From: Hondaea fermentalgiana
Taxonomy: Eukaryota > Sar > Bigyra > Thraustochytrida > Thraustochytriidae
Length of the DNA: 64,000 nucleotides
Reading direction: 5' to 3'
Assembly (NCBI GenBank): GCA_014084085.1
Contig: NPFB01000003.1
Span: 73,576 to 137,575 of the forward strand
The notes beneath the pieces are model-generated. The model saw nothing but the letters and a program-made list of their open reading frames with translations, was not told the DNA's origin and did no database searches. Positions 1-9,911 of this stretch are shown here, piece after piece (position 1 is the stretch's first letter; each line of letters begins with the position of its first letter). The position numbers and the translations under genes were made by a program.

Positions 1-35
1 TGATTCGCAAATTTGTCCATTATCCGCAAACCCAG

Positions 36-2326
36 GCTTAATTACAATGAAATCAACGATGATGGCGCAAAGTCGCTAGCAGATGTTCTCGCAGAGAATA
101 CGTCGCTGTTGACGCTAGAGTAAGTGGTGATGAGGAATGAGGGGCTGTGCGCAAGGGGCAAAACGACTAATCAACAAGAACGGTACAATGAACATATTAC
201 ACTATACGGATGCAACATGCTGCCGTCAATGATCCTCACATGACGCTATTCCCGTCTACCTCACCACATTGTCCATGATACAAAAGCTCAGTCTTGAGGA
301 AAATGGAATCGGTAATGGTGCCGCAAAGGCGCTAGCTGGTGCCCTTGCAAAGACTTCATCGCTGCAGACGCTCAAGTAAGTGACAGGGAGCAACGAGGAA
401 CTCACCACGTGTCAAGATCAAGAACGACTGACCAGCAAGAATTTCGGAATGAATCTATCGCACCAAACAGATCCGCATCGCTGCCGTCAATCGTTCTTGT
501 TTTCATTAAAATCATGTTGCTATTCACGTGTGTTTCATGACGTCGTCCCATGATTCATGAGCGTAGGCTTCACCGGAACAAGATCAGCTATGAAGGCGCA
601 AAGGCGCTGGCAGATGCGCTCGTGAAGAAATCGTCGCTGCAGACGCTAAAGTAAGTAGCAGTGAGGAGAGAAAAAATGTGCACAAGGAGCAAGAACGACT
701 GACCAGCAAGCACGTTTCGTCTTATTCTATAAACTTGTCGCACAAAACAAACGATCAACGCTGCCTTCAATCGCTTTCACACTGCACTGTGCACGTTTGT
801 TTTCGCTGCTTTGTCCATGATGCACAAGCGCAGGCTTCACCGAAACTTTATCGGCGATGATGGCGCAAGTGTACTTGCAGATGCGCTTGTGATGAACTCA
901 TCGCTGCAGGCGCTAGAGTAAGTAGCAGTGAGCAGTGAGAAGTGAGAAAAGAAGGCTTGTCCGCAATGACCAAGATCGACTGACCAAAAAGCATGTTGCA
1001 AATGAAAATTGTCACACCAAACGTATGCAAACGCTGCCGTCAATCGTTATTACACTCTGCCATCAACGTCGTCTTTATCACATTGTCCGTGCTGCACGAA
1101 CGTAGTCTCGGGGTTAACAACATTGGCGATGGTGGCGCAAATGCACTAGCAGATGCGCTTGTGAAGAATTCGTCGCTGCAGATTTTAGAGTAAGTTACAG
1201 CAAGGAATACAGCAATAAAAGTAAGGGGCATCCACAAGGAAACAAGAATAACTGATCAGCGAACACATTGCAATTCAACTGTCGCACCAAACGTTTGCAA
1301 ACGCTACCGAAAATCGCTTTTACACTGCGCTATGCATGTCTGCTTCACTACATTGTCCATAATGCACATGCCCAGTCTCGGGGACAACAAAATTGGCCCG
1401 GGTGGCGCAAAGGTGCTTGCAGATGCGCTCACTATGAACTCGTCTCTGCAAGTACTGGAGTAAGTAACAGAGAGAAAAGAAGGATCGTGCGCAAGAAAAA
1501 AGAACGACTTACCAGCGAGCACGTTACAATTTGAACTGTCGCACCCAATGTCTGTGCAACACCGCCATCGATCATTCTAACACTGTGCTATGCGCGTTCG
1601 CTTCACTGCATCGTCCATAATTCACAAGTACAGGCTTCAGAATAACCATATCGGTGCCGAAGGCGCGAAGGCGCTGGCGGATGCGCTTATGGAGAATAAG
1701 TCACTGGTGGTGCTAGTGTAAGTAACAGTGGAGAACAAAGAAGAAGGATCGTGCGCATCGTGCAAGAACGACTGACCAGCAAGCACGTTGCTGCTTCACA
1801 ACACTGTCCATGTTACGCAAACGCGCAGGCTTTGGCGGAATGGGATTGGTGATGATGGCGCCAAGGTGCTAGCAGATGCGCTTGCGAAGAACCGGTGGCT
1901 ACAGACGCTGGAGTAGGTGCAAATGGAAAACAAGGATTGTACGCAGCGGCAACAATGACTAACCAGCAACCACGTTGCAATGCTCATCTTGCATCCGAAT
2001 GGATGCAAAATGCCCACCGTCAATGTGTTTCACACTGTGCCATTCATATTTTGATTCACTTCATGGTTCCATGTTGCGCAAGGGCAGGCTTGGGTATAAC
2101 GAAATTAGCCCAGCTGGCGCGAAGGCGCTAGCAGATGTGCTCGCCAACAACAAGTCGCTGTTGTCTTATCTTGAGTACGTTGCAGAAAGACTCGGCACGG
2201 CAAGTTCTGTTCTCCGTTGACGTGCGATTCTCCAATCCACAGCTTAAGCGGATATAAAATTGGTGACGCGGGAGCGGAGGCTTTAGCGATTGCGCTGGAG
2301 AGCAATGATATTCTTAAAAAGCTAGG
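36..2326 (+). repeat. tandem array of ten LRR exon-intron units
   Basis: Ten consecutive exons each code for one leucine-rich repeat. Nine are exactly 84 nt (28 codons) and the one at 2088-2174 is 87 nt. Exon starts are spaced mostly 256-275 bp apart, with shorter steps of 195 and 155 bp near the end. Introns share recognisable sequence, for example an 'aacgactgaccagcaagcac' block and a 'cattgtccatgatgcacaag'-like block just before the acceptor. The unit duplicated was therefore exon plus intron. Translated repeats resemble LHxNxIGDDGAKALADALxK followed by NSSLQTLE. Similarity falls towards the 3' end. Confidence 0.85.
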
Positions 2327-4998
2327 GTACGTTCGGTGATACCATACCACCACTTATTGAAAAAGGTGACCATTGAAAGCTCACAAGCCGTATTTCAAAC
2401 AGTCTCTCTCGTCACCTTATCTCACCCAGCATCCTAACTCGTATTGGGACCCAAGTGAAGCTCGTGAATGACGAATTAAACGCTCTTAGCGCAGCCGCGC
2501 AAGAAGCTCTCGAGGCTGATGAAAAGGTACGCTGGGGTCGCGCCAAGCTCATGGTCGTGGGTAAGGGCGCCGCAGGCAAGACATCAACGATTCGCACGCT
2601 TCTAGGTCAACCGTACAATCCTGATCACGACTCGACAATCGGGGTGGATCTTAAGTTGATGCGCACGCGTGACTGGGAAGAGCGCAAACATGTCGGCGGC
2701 GCAGATCTTGGCGAGCAATTTGCAAAGTACAAGTACCGGCAGCAAGACGTTGCCAAGGATCCCTCCCGACACTCGTCAAATGATGTTGTGAGCCCCCCTC
2801 AATCTCTGGGGAATAAGTCTACCTCGACTAGTGCGTCGATGGCGTCATTTGGCGACAAGGAGATTGCCAAAGCCGTCAGTACACCACTTCGTCTTCATAT
2901 AAAACAGCAAGCCGACAAGCCAGACGAGGAGATCAGTTTCACAATCTGGGATTATGGTGGGCAGGAGGTCTTTTACGCTCTGCACCATTTGTTCTTGACG
3001 CAATACGGCATCTACATGCTGGTTTTCGACATGCGCGAGGTGCTGGGCAAGGAACGTTTCAGGGAAAAGCTCGACGAGAAAGAGTACGCAAAGCTCGCCT
3101 TGCAAGAAGATTCTTTGGAGACGCTTCGCTTCTGGATTGACTCCATTCGTCTGCACGCACCGGATGCAAGTATTATTCTCGTGGGGACACATCTGGACCA
3201 GGTAGCGGGCTCTGAGGAGCATGAGGAGATCGAAGACACCTTAGAAACGAAGGTTCTAGACAGGCGTGGTGTGGAGTCACTCGAGATACGGAACTACAAG
3301 GCGCATCTCTGTTTCTTCCCGATCGACAACACTCACCGGGATTTCAAGGACAACTGCATCTTGTCACTTCGTGAGTCGCTTTTAAAGGCTGCTGCAGACA
3401 AAGACTTTGTCCAAAAGAAGGTACCATTACGGTGGTCCTACTGTTTGGAAAAGCTGCTCTTGCAAGACAAGGATTACTTGTCGCTAAATGCGGTAGAGGA
3501 GTTGGCAATAACAAATTGCCACGTCTCGAAAGAAGACGTGTCCAAGATGCTCGAGTACATGCACGAACTCGGCGTGCTTGTGCACCTGACGACAGGCCAA
3601 CATGACGTGCTTCGACAGATTGTCGTGATCCGTCCGCAGTGGCTGCTGGAAAACCTATCGCGTGTTATTTGTGACTCCTTTCATATGAAAAGACACAAGA
3701 GGAAGCTGTTGTATCAAAAACAACTGCCGAGAAGACTCAAAGTTGCGCTCAATGCCTGGTCACAGCGTGGAGTTGCCAGTCGGGAACTACTCGAGTGGCT
3801 ATGGCAATGGGAACCAGTCGACTACCTTGTTGAGCTGATGCACGCAATGCTGTTGGCGTGCCCAAGTCCATGGATCGATGACATCGACGAGGAGGGCGAT
3901 TTCGTCGACGAGGAGGGCGCTCTTCTAATTCCAAGTCTTTTGCAACCTGTGAAAGATTCTGTAAGGGAAGAGGCTTTGAAAGGTCTGAAGGGACCACGCG
4001 CCTTGGCTTTTGTCAGCTTCAAGATTCTCCCCAAAGGTGTGTTTCAGCGCTTCATTACCAGTCTCATACAGAGTCTGCCGGACCTCGTGGGCGTGAGAAA
4101 TGGTGTTGTATTCTCAAACTTTGCGAGTCTTGCCTTTGACAATGTGGACGTGATTCTGGAAACGAGCGGCAGGCGCATAATGCTTCACTTTGAGACACTC
4201 GCGAACAAAAGTCTGAAGAATCACGTCAAGATTATTCAGCATTGCCTCAGGAGCATCGATTCGTGTTTCATGAGGGGAAATCTTGGACCAAAGCTCTTTC
4301 TGAGCTCTGACGGCTCCGATTGCAAAAAAGCGTGTGCTTCTGTCGACGCACTTGCAGATGCTACAAAGAAAGAAGTTTCTTCGTTGCAAAGAGGAAAGCG
4401 GCTTCCTTTAGAACGGTTTTCACCATTTGTGGAGGATGGTGAGGCCGCGCGGGGCCTACATGCATCTGTCACGAGTGACGCCAAGCCCTTCGATGTCTTC
4501 TTGTCGCATGCCTGGGGTGAGAACAGAGGAGTTCACGAAAAGGTGAAGGCTGTTGCGGGCGCACTTGAAAGTCGCGGAATTCGCTGCTGGCTCGATGAGA
4601 AAGATATCGGCATGGAGGTTCTGGATTCGATGGCGGATGGTATTGACCGGTGCAAAGCGGTTGTGGTCTTCGTGACCCGAGAGTACATGAGGAAGGTCAA
4701 CAAGGGAAGGATGGAGCTCGACAACTGTCGAGACGAGTTCTGTTATGCTCTACAGCGCGTAAAGCCAGCGAGTATGATTCCATGTGTATTGGAAAAAGAG
4801 ATGGAGGACATGGGCACGTGGGAGGGTCGTTTCGGGATATCGTGGAGTGGCAATCCATTGTATGTCCGAATGTTGAATGGGGGCAAACTAGACGAGGTGG
4901 AAGCTCTTGTGTGGTCAATTAGACAAGCTATTGGTTTGCAAGAGGATGCCGCGAAGTCTTCTGAAGCAGCTGAACATTCTCATGAGGAAGACGCTTAG
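36..4998 (+). CDS. LRR-ROC-COR-TIR protein (ROCO family), 5' end outside window
   Basis: Partial multi-exon gene entering from the left edge. Exons read as 36-119, 292-375, 567-650, 834-917, 1106-1189, 1376-1459, 1634-1717, 1829-1912, 2088-2174, 2243-2326 and 2430-4998. All junctions are AG/GT in phase 2, giving 1136 complete residues in frame to a TAG. The first ten exons each encode one RI-type leucine-rich repeat. The last exon has a ROC GTPase: P-loop GKGAAGKT near 2560, WDYGGQE near 2948, and THLD, the usual NKxD place, near 3187. A COR-like region follows (about 3420-4200) with the typical RPQWLLENLSRVI segment. A TIR domain (about 4482-4860) begins KPFDVFLSHAW and continues RCWLDEKDIG. 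A Ser-rich insert of about 90 residues separates the P-loop from WDYGGQE. Known family role: ROCO proteins are GTP-regulated scaffolds, and TIR domains signal or cleave NAD. Function here is inferred as sensor/signalling, probably cytosolic. Domain calls are strong; the 5' end is unknown. Confidence 0.85.
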
Positions 4999-5781
4999 GA
5001 CGTTGAGGTGACGTCGATAGCGACAGGGATGGGAGTCACGAGCACAAGCGCATCGAGCAAATCTGACGATAAGAACGAGAGCAACGTCGACTCAGCAGAG
5101 AACGAGATTGATGACGAGAGGGACGAGAATATAGCTGGAGCATGTGGAGAGCGGAGAAGGATTGCCCAAGAAGGTGACCAAGATGTCGTTGAGCCGTACA
5201 GCATGGACAGTGACAATGATGAGGAGAAGACGAGATGGGTGAATAATTATGCGGACGCGAAGGCTAGAGATGTGGACCTTTCAACTTGCAAGCCGGAGTA
5301 AATATAATCGTGACAATAAGGTACAATTGGCATCTTCCGTTCGTGGACACCGATGGAGTCTTTGACTTCAACAAGTCCAAAGGCAAGAACACTGATGTAA
5401 ATTTTCCTCGCAAACTTGTTTCCAATTCTACTTTCCTTGTTTCCTTGCCAAAGCGTCTACAACCAAAATGCAACGCGTCCTTTCTTGTTGACCCCTACCG
5501 ATCGTGTTCAGATTCAGATGGAAAGCCTCGTCTCAAATTGTGTTTTGTCTTGATCTTGTTTAAAAACTTCGGCATCTGGGGACCAGCGCATCAAGCTTAT
5601 TATTTCATCGCGCCCATTGCCCGAGCCATCTTCGAGGACAGCTGTAAAGAAAATTAATAGCAGGGATCTTGACGAATGTCAATATGTATTATCAGAGTGA
5701 CCAGACGATGGCGAATAATCATGGCACAAATTGATGAGGTGTAGGCAGCTTCAGCAGCGGCTCGCAGCGACTTATCTACAA
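4999..5781 (+). other. in-frame open extension after the ROCO-TIR stop, then intergenic
   Basis: Directly after the TAG at 4996-4998 the same frame stays open for 100 codons to TAA at 5299-5301. It encodes an acidic, Ser/Asp/Glu-rich tail resembling the end of the preceding protein. Either the TAG is a recent nonsense change or read-through site, or this is 3' UTR open by chance. A further open frame at 5286-5657 in another frame resembles no family I know and I do not call it. Nothing else is recognisable up to 5781. Confidence 0.4.
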
Positions 5782-6657
5782 TTACTGGACAGAAACGGCA
5801 AGCAAAAGCGCTGCCACAAGAGAAATGAGTGACGGCAAAGCCAGGGAGGCGCTGCTCGGCGGACGCGTCACGGTGTTGGGCGCGACCTCATCGCATTTAT
5901 CGGCAATTGCAAAGAACTGCTCAAGTTCGTCAGGCGCTTCGTTACTCTCAACAAGCCCGGCGCTGTCATCCGCAGTCGAAAGCTCCCCAGAATCCTCGCT
6001 GTACTCGTCCAAAGCGTTTCCCTCGTTGACCTCTTTGATCTCCTCGAGCACACGACGCGTGTTCGCGTTCGAGCTGTCTTCCAGACTCTGTGTTGTGCAC
6101 GCCGCTGTGACGTCTTCTTCCGAGCTTTCGGGATCGGTTGCAACCTTCATGATGGCGACGAGGTCGTTGCAGGCATCAACGCCAGAAAAGTTGGACGCGA
6201 TGCCAGCTGCAAAGTTCTGCAGGATTTCAGCGTTCAGATAGAAGATGCACTGAAGAGCCTCGTGACCAACAAAGACCTCTGTGCACGAGTCTACGGTCAT
6301 GCTGTCCGCAGTATAGTGGGCCGTAATGTTTGCCATCTGCGTGGCGCCCATATCGGGAGGTGAGTCTGGCAAGTTGAGGTCGCTTGATGCCATTGCAGAA
6401 ACATCGGTATAGTTTTCCGGAATGCGTTCAAGTTCGCAGACAATGTAGTCGTTGAGTCCATATGCCGCGAGGCAGCGGCCGACAAAGCTGCTCTCGTACA
6501 AGGCAATGAGCTGCTCGGGCGTCAACTCCGACGTCGTGCTACCTTGCAAATGCCTCTTGAGGAGTCGCAGGTTCACGTCAGGAACCTTGAGGCTCGTGCG
6601 CGCCGACACGGTAGCGACCGAAAGGGCCAAAAGGACCCCAGCCCAAACTGCCTTCAT
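5782..6657 (-). CDS. secreted, probably GPI-anchored Cys-containing protein, copy 1
   Basis: A 291-residue protein with an N-terminal signal peptide (about residues 1-19, ending in VSARTS) and a hydrophobic C-terminal tail (LPSLISLVAALLLAVSVQ) with no basic residue after it, typical of a GPI-attachment signal. Seven cysteines lie at spacings conserved in the neighbouring paralogue: GRC, IVCE, DSC, LQC, DAC, AAC and DKC. A dibasic LKRHLQGS motif follows the signal peptide. Three possible N-glycosylation sites are seen (ENYT, ANIT, SNFS). An acidic linker precedes the conserved CDEVAPNT segment. The start is the ATG at 6657, immediately before the signal peptide. I do not recognise the family; it is probably a cell-surface or secreted protein. 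The copy at 7251-8126 has the same length and orientation. Confidence 0.75.
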   Translation of the reverse strand: MKAVWAGVLLALSVATVSARTSLKVPDVNLRLLKRHLQGSTTSELTPEQLIALYESSFVGRCLAAYGLNDYIVCELERIPENYTDVSAMASSDLNLPDSPPDMGATQMANITAHYTADSMTVDSCTEVFVGHEALQCIFYLNAEILQNFAAGIASNFSGVDACNDLVAIMKVATDPESSEEDVTAACTTQSLEDSSNANTRRVLEEIKEVNEGNALDEYSEDSGELSTADDSAGLVESNEAPDELEQFFAIADKCDEVAPNTVTRPPSSASLALPSLISLVAALLLAVSVQ

Positions 6658-7250
6658 TCTTGCTCACTTTGTTTGCTTGTTCGCCTGTCTTTTCTTGGTT
6701 TTGTTTGTTTGTTTTGATGCGGGTGACTATGATGCAACCTTTTGCAAACTTGGGAACTCTTTCCACTCTTCGTTGTGGATTTGTTTGTTCGGCTTGCTAC
6801 ACTCCGCGTCTCTTTTGCTGATCCCAAGGAAGCTAGCTGTAAATGCCATACTAGGGCTGTAAATGCCATACCAGGGTCGGATCATCCCTTTTTTGACCTC
6901 GTCCCGCAAATTTAGTTTGATGTGCATGTTCAAAATAGTCAATGGCTCGGCGTAAGGTTTTGAGTGTCGTACAACCTCTGCAGCGGACCATCATGGCATC
7001 TCCTCCTCCTCCCCACTCCCTTCTCGCCCCTCTAAAATGCGTGGGTGGGTCTGCTTGTTCACGATTTTACGGTACAGGACGAACTTGAATGGACAATTTT
7101 TTATTTTATTTCTAAGGCCAGGTAAAGCTCTTTTTCGACATTTCAAGATCACCACGACTCGGATCCTGAAGACATATGCATGCTCTACAGGGTGCAGAAT
7201 GCGCGAATGTCTTTATTTTTGAAAAGTACAAGACCTTCATCAAAGTGAGC
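6658..7250. other. spacer between the two GPI-like paralogues
   Basis: This stretch is less GC-rich than its surroundings and holds T-rich runs near 6665-6715. An 18-bp near-direct repeat 'ctgtaaatgccatac' occurs twice at about 6836-6871. No gene is supported. It probably contains the promoter of the 5782-6657 gene and the 3' end of the 7251-8126 gene. Confidence 0.5.
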
Positions 7251-8126
7251 TTACTGGGCAAAGGCGGACAGCAAGAGAGCAGCCGCCACAGTAATGAGGG
7301 ACGGCATTGTGAGCGAAGCAGGGCTCGGGGGCCGGGCGACGGTGTTGGGGGCCACCTCATCGCAACGGTCGGCAATAGCGTTGTACTCTTCAAGGAATAC
7401 AGTCAACACGCCCGTCTCGTTGAACATTTCCTCAAGTCCAGCGGCAGAGTCAGCAAAAGAGTTGTCAGATCCATCTCCTTCGTCCTGGAGAGCACGGCGC
7501 TGCTGAACCGAGGCGCTGTCTTCGGTGCACTGCGCGAGAAGCTCTGTTTCAAAGTCTTCGTCGTCTGTCGCAGCCAAGATGATCAGGTTCTGGAGGTCCT
7601 GGCACGCCTCGACGTCGCCGAACGGATAGTCAAGTTGAATGTCAGCGATGAAGGCTTGAAGGTCGTCCGCATCAATGAGGAAGGGGCACTGGAGCATCGG
7701 CTTATCGAGGAAGGCGTTTTGGCACGTGTCAACAGTCATGTCCGAGACATCGTAGTCAACGGTGATGTTGAAAGCGACGGAGAGACCAAAAGATCCAGCG
7801 AACTCGCTCGGGTCGACGTCAACCTCTCCGCCAGCGCTGGCGGTGCCGGCAGCCTCACCGGCAATATCGAACAATTCGTCGGGGATGTTGTTGATCTCGC
7901 ACAGAAAGTAGTCTGCCAGGTCGTAATGTTCGAGGCAGCGACCAACGAAGCTTGCTTCGAAGAGCTTGGCGACGTAATCAGCATCGATCGTGACATCCGA
8001 GTCGCTTCCCTGCAGCGCACGCTTCATGAGACCGCGCTTCAGGGTCGTCAACGAGTTGTCGAATGGCAGAGCCGCGGTCGTTGATGCCGCCATGGCAGCG
8101 AGCGAAAGTGCGGTGAAGACCTTCAT
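7251..8126 (-). CDS. secreted, probably GPI-anchored Cys-containing protein, copy 2
   Basis: A 291-residue tandem paralogue of the 5782-6657 gene. It has an N-terminal signal peptide (about residues 1-19, MKVFTALSLAAMAASTTAA) and a C-terminal hydrophobic tail suited to GPI attachment. All seven cysteines match copy 1 (GRC, FLCE, DTC, LQC, EAC, AQC, DRC). A dibasic MKRALQGS motif follows the signal peptide, and a second dibasic site, QRRALQDE, lies near residue 200. Two possible N-glycosylation sites are FNIT and FNET. The last 39 residues (from DRCDEVAPNT) are far more similar to copy 1 than the ectodomain is. The start is the ATG at 8126. No family is recognised; the function is not known. 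Confidence 0.78.
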   Translation of the reverse strand: MKVFTALSLAAMAASTTAALPFDNSLTTLKRGLMKRALQGSDSDVTIDADYVAKLFEASFVGRCLEHYDLADYFLCEINNIPDELFDIAGEAAGTASAGGEVDVDPSEFAGSFGLSVAFNITVDYDVSDMTVDTCQNAFLDKPMLQCPFLIDADDLQAFIADIQLDYPFGDVEACQDLQNLIILAATDDEDFETELLAQCTEDSASVQQRRALQDEGDGSDNSFADSAAGLEEMFNETGVLTVFLEEYNAIADRCDEVAPNTVARPPSPASLTMPSLITVAAALLLSAFAQ

Positions 8127-9911
8127 CTTGATTCCTTTGACGGAGACGTTTTACTACCTTCCTTGGCTAGTTTCTTGTTTTTCACTCTTGGGGACACGTG
8201 CAGCGTTTGCGGTTTGCCTTGCGGTTTGCCTTGCGGCTTGCCTTGCCTTTTGCTGTACATCGCGAACGTCAGGCAGTAATTAGCCTAGCAAATAGGCTAG
8301 TAGAAAGTACAAACAGTCGCCCGTCTCGGGCTGGCTTCCTAGTTCAACCCCGGCCAGGCAGTGCGCACGAAGGTACGAAGTGCACGGAGCCCCCGACCAG
8401 CGCGGGCCGGATCTCGCCCGCCCTGCCCCATCTATACCATGGATGGCTACTGCAGCTGCAGCAGCTGCTGCTGCTGCTGCAGGCGGTGCAGCTGCCACGA
8501 CTGGGCCGGCCGGCCGCTGGCCGCGCGCACGCACACACGCTCGCACAAGCGCTCTAGCTCGCTTGCTGCCTCCCTCGGCCTGGCTGTTTGGCCGTGGACA
8601 CCGTGGCTGTGCGGAGCGGCAGCGGCAAAGCTGGCGGCAGGCTCTGGGGCGAGGGGGGCTGGCACGGCACGGCACGGCACGGCACGTGCGCCACCGCCCA
8701 GATGTACCTTTCCCACATCAGGCAGTTCGGATCATCGCCTGCGCCTAACATGTGTGTGTTAGTTAGGTTTGCGCGAAGCCAACTCGGAGCAGGCGCGGCA
8801 TCGCATCGTGGCGAGGCGTGCGTGGCGTGGATGCTTGATCGCCGCCAGGCCGCTCGCGAGATCGGGGCTGCAGCCGCGGGGCGCGCCGCGTCGCCCCGAC
8901 TTAGGGGTCGTCATCGAGCGACCGCCACGAGCGACGCGAGACAGGACCAGCGCCACCAGTGGCAGGCCGCTGTGCACGACAGGCTGCGCGGACAGCGCGC
9001 GGAGGACAACGTGCACAGGACAATGTGCACAGGACAGCGCGCGCAGGACAGGAACTCAATGTGAGGGCAGGCAGGGCGCGGGCGAGCGAGCGAGGGAGGG
9101 AGGGGGGGGGGATTCGGAGGAACGCAATTACCCGAACGTCCAGCGCAGAGGAACCCAAATGGCCGAGCGCCGTGAGTGGGCTAAAGTTCGAACTCCCAAT
9201 CCTACTTTCTCCTGTACAATTGGCAAACTCATGAAGAACGAGAGATTTCATTTACAAGCTAAGGAAGTTGAGCGTGCTTGTACCGAAGTTTCGCTTGGAG
9301 CCGCGTGCTTCAAGCTCGCAAATACTTGTTCCAATGTTTCGCTTGAAGCTGCGTGCTTGAAGCTGCGTGCTTGAAGCTTGCTATTGCATGTTCCAAAGTT
9401 CCGCTTGGATCCGCGTGCCTCAAGCTCGCTATTACATGTTCCAAAGATTCGCTTGAAGTTGCGTGCTTTAAGCTCGCCAATACTTGTTCCAATGTTTCTC
9501 TTGGAGCTGCGTGCTTCAACCTCGCAATTGCTTGTTCCAATGTTACTCTTTGGAGCCCCTTTTTTTGGATTTTGCGACAGGTTCTTTCTCGAAGAGGAGT
9601 CGTTGCCTGTACGACGCAAGTGGTACAAGGTGAAAGAAGCTTTTTCCATCGAACTGATTCGCCGATGTTTTGAACTTGACTGAAAAATGAACTTCGTTCG
9701 GTATGATCGCAGGCTGGGTAGCAAGACTGAACAAGGTCTCTTGGCATGCATAAAAGGTATTAGGCCCACTCCTCGTCCAACTCGAAATACTTCAGATCAT
9801 GTTTCCACTTTCTCCGTCGAATAGGAGCTAATTTGGCTCGAAAGCCCGCTACCCGCATTAGATCCATTGTCAAGGTATTTCTTTACTTAATGGCCTGTAC
9901 ATAATATTGAT
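8127..9911. other. gene-free, low-complexity intergenic stretch
   Basis: No convincing gene. It holds a triplet-like CTG/CAG cluster near 8449-8494, short iterated motifs such as 'cggcacggcacggcacggca' near 8660-8685, iterated 'gcacaggacag' motifs near 9010-9050 and a G-run near 9107. The 48-bp tandem repeat at 9281-9555 is listed separately. Several overlapping open frames on both strands look compositional. Confidence 0.6.
9281..9555. repeat. 48-bp tandem repeat, about six copies
   Basis: Copies begin at 9281, 9329, 9391, 9439, 9487 and 9535. The period is 48 bp except in the second copy, which carries an internal 14-bp duplication ('agctgcgtgcttga'). Copies differ by several substitutions. 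Because 48 is a multiple of three, frames on both strands stay open and repeat every 16 residues. The minus-strand frame 9248-9769 and a plus-strand frame both show the repeat, and neither is clearly a gene. Confidence 0.85.

Noticed and set aside
5286..5657. 123-codon plus-strand frame downstream of the ROCO-TIR gene
   Set aside because: Only moderately long, no motif, AT-richer 3' flanking DNA and no splice signal linking it convincingly to a gene.
8280..8350. tRNA-like 'gttcaacccc' segment
   Set aside because: A T-loop-like string is present but no matching acceptor, D or anticodon stems could be drawn. No tRNA or rRNA gene was found anywhere in the window.
9281..9555. CRISPR-like array
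   Set aside because: The 48-bp units are contiguous with no unique spacers and the genome is eukaryotic. It is a minisatellite.
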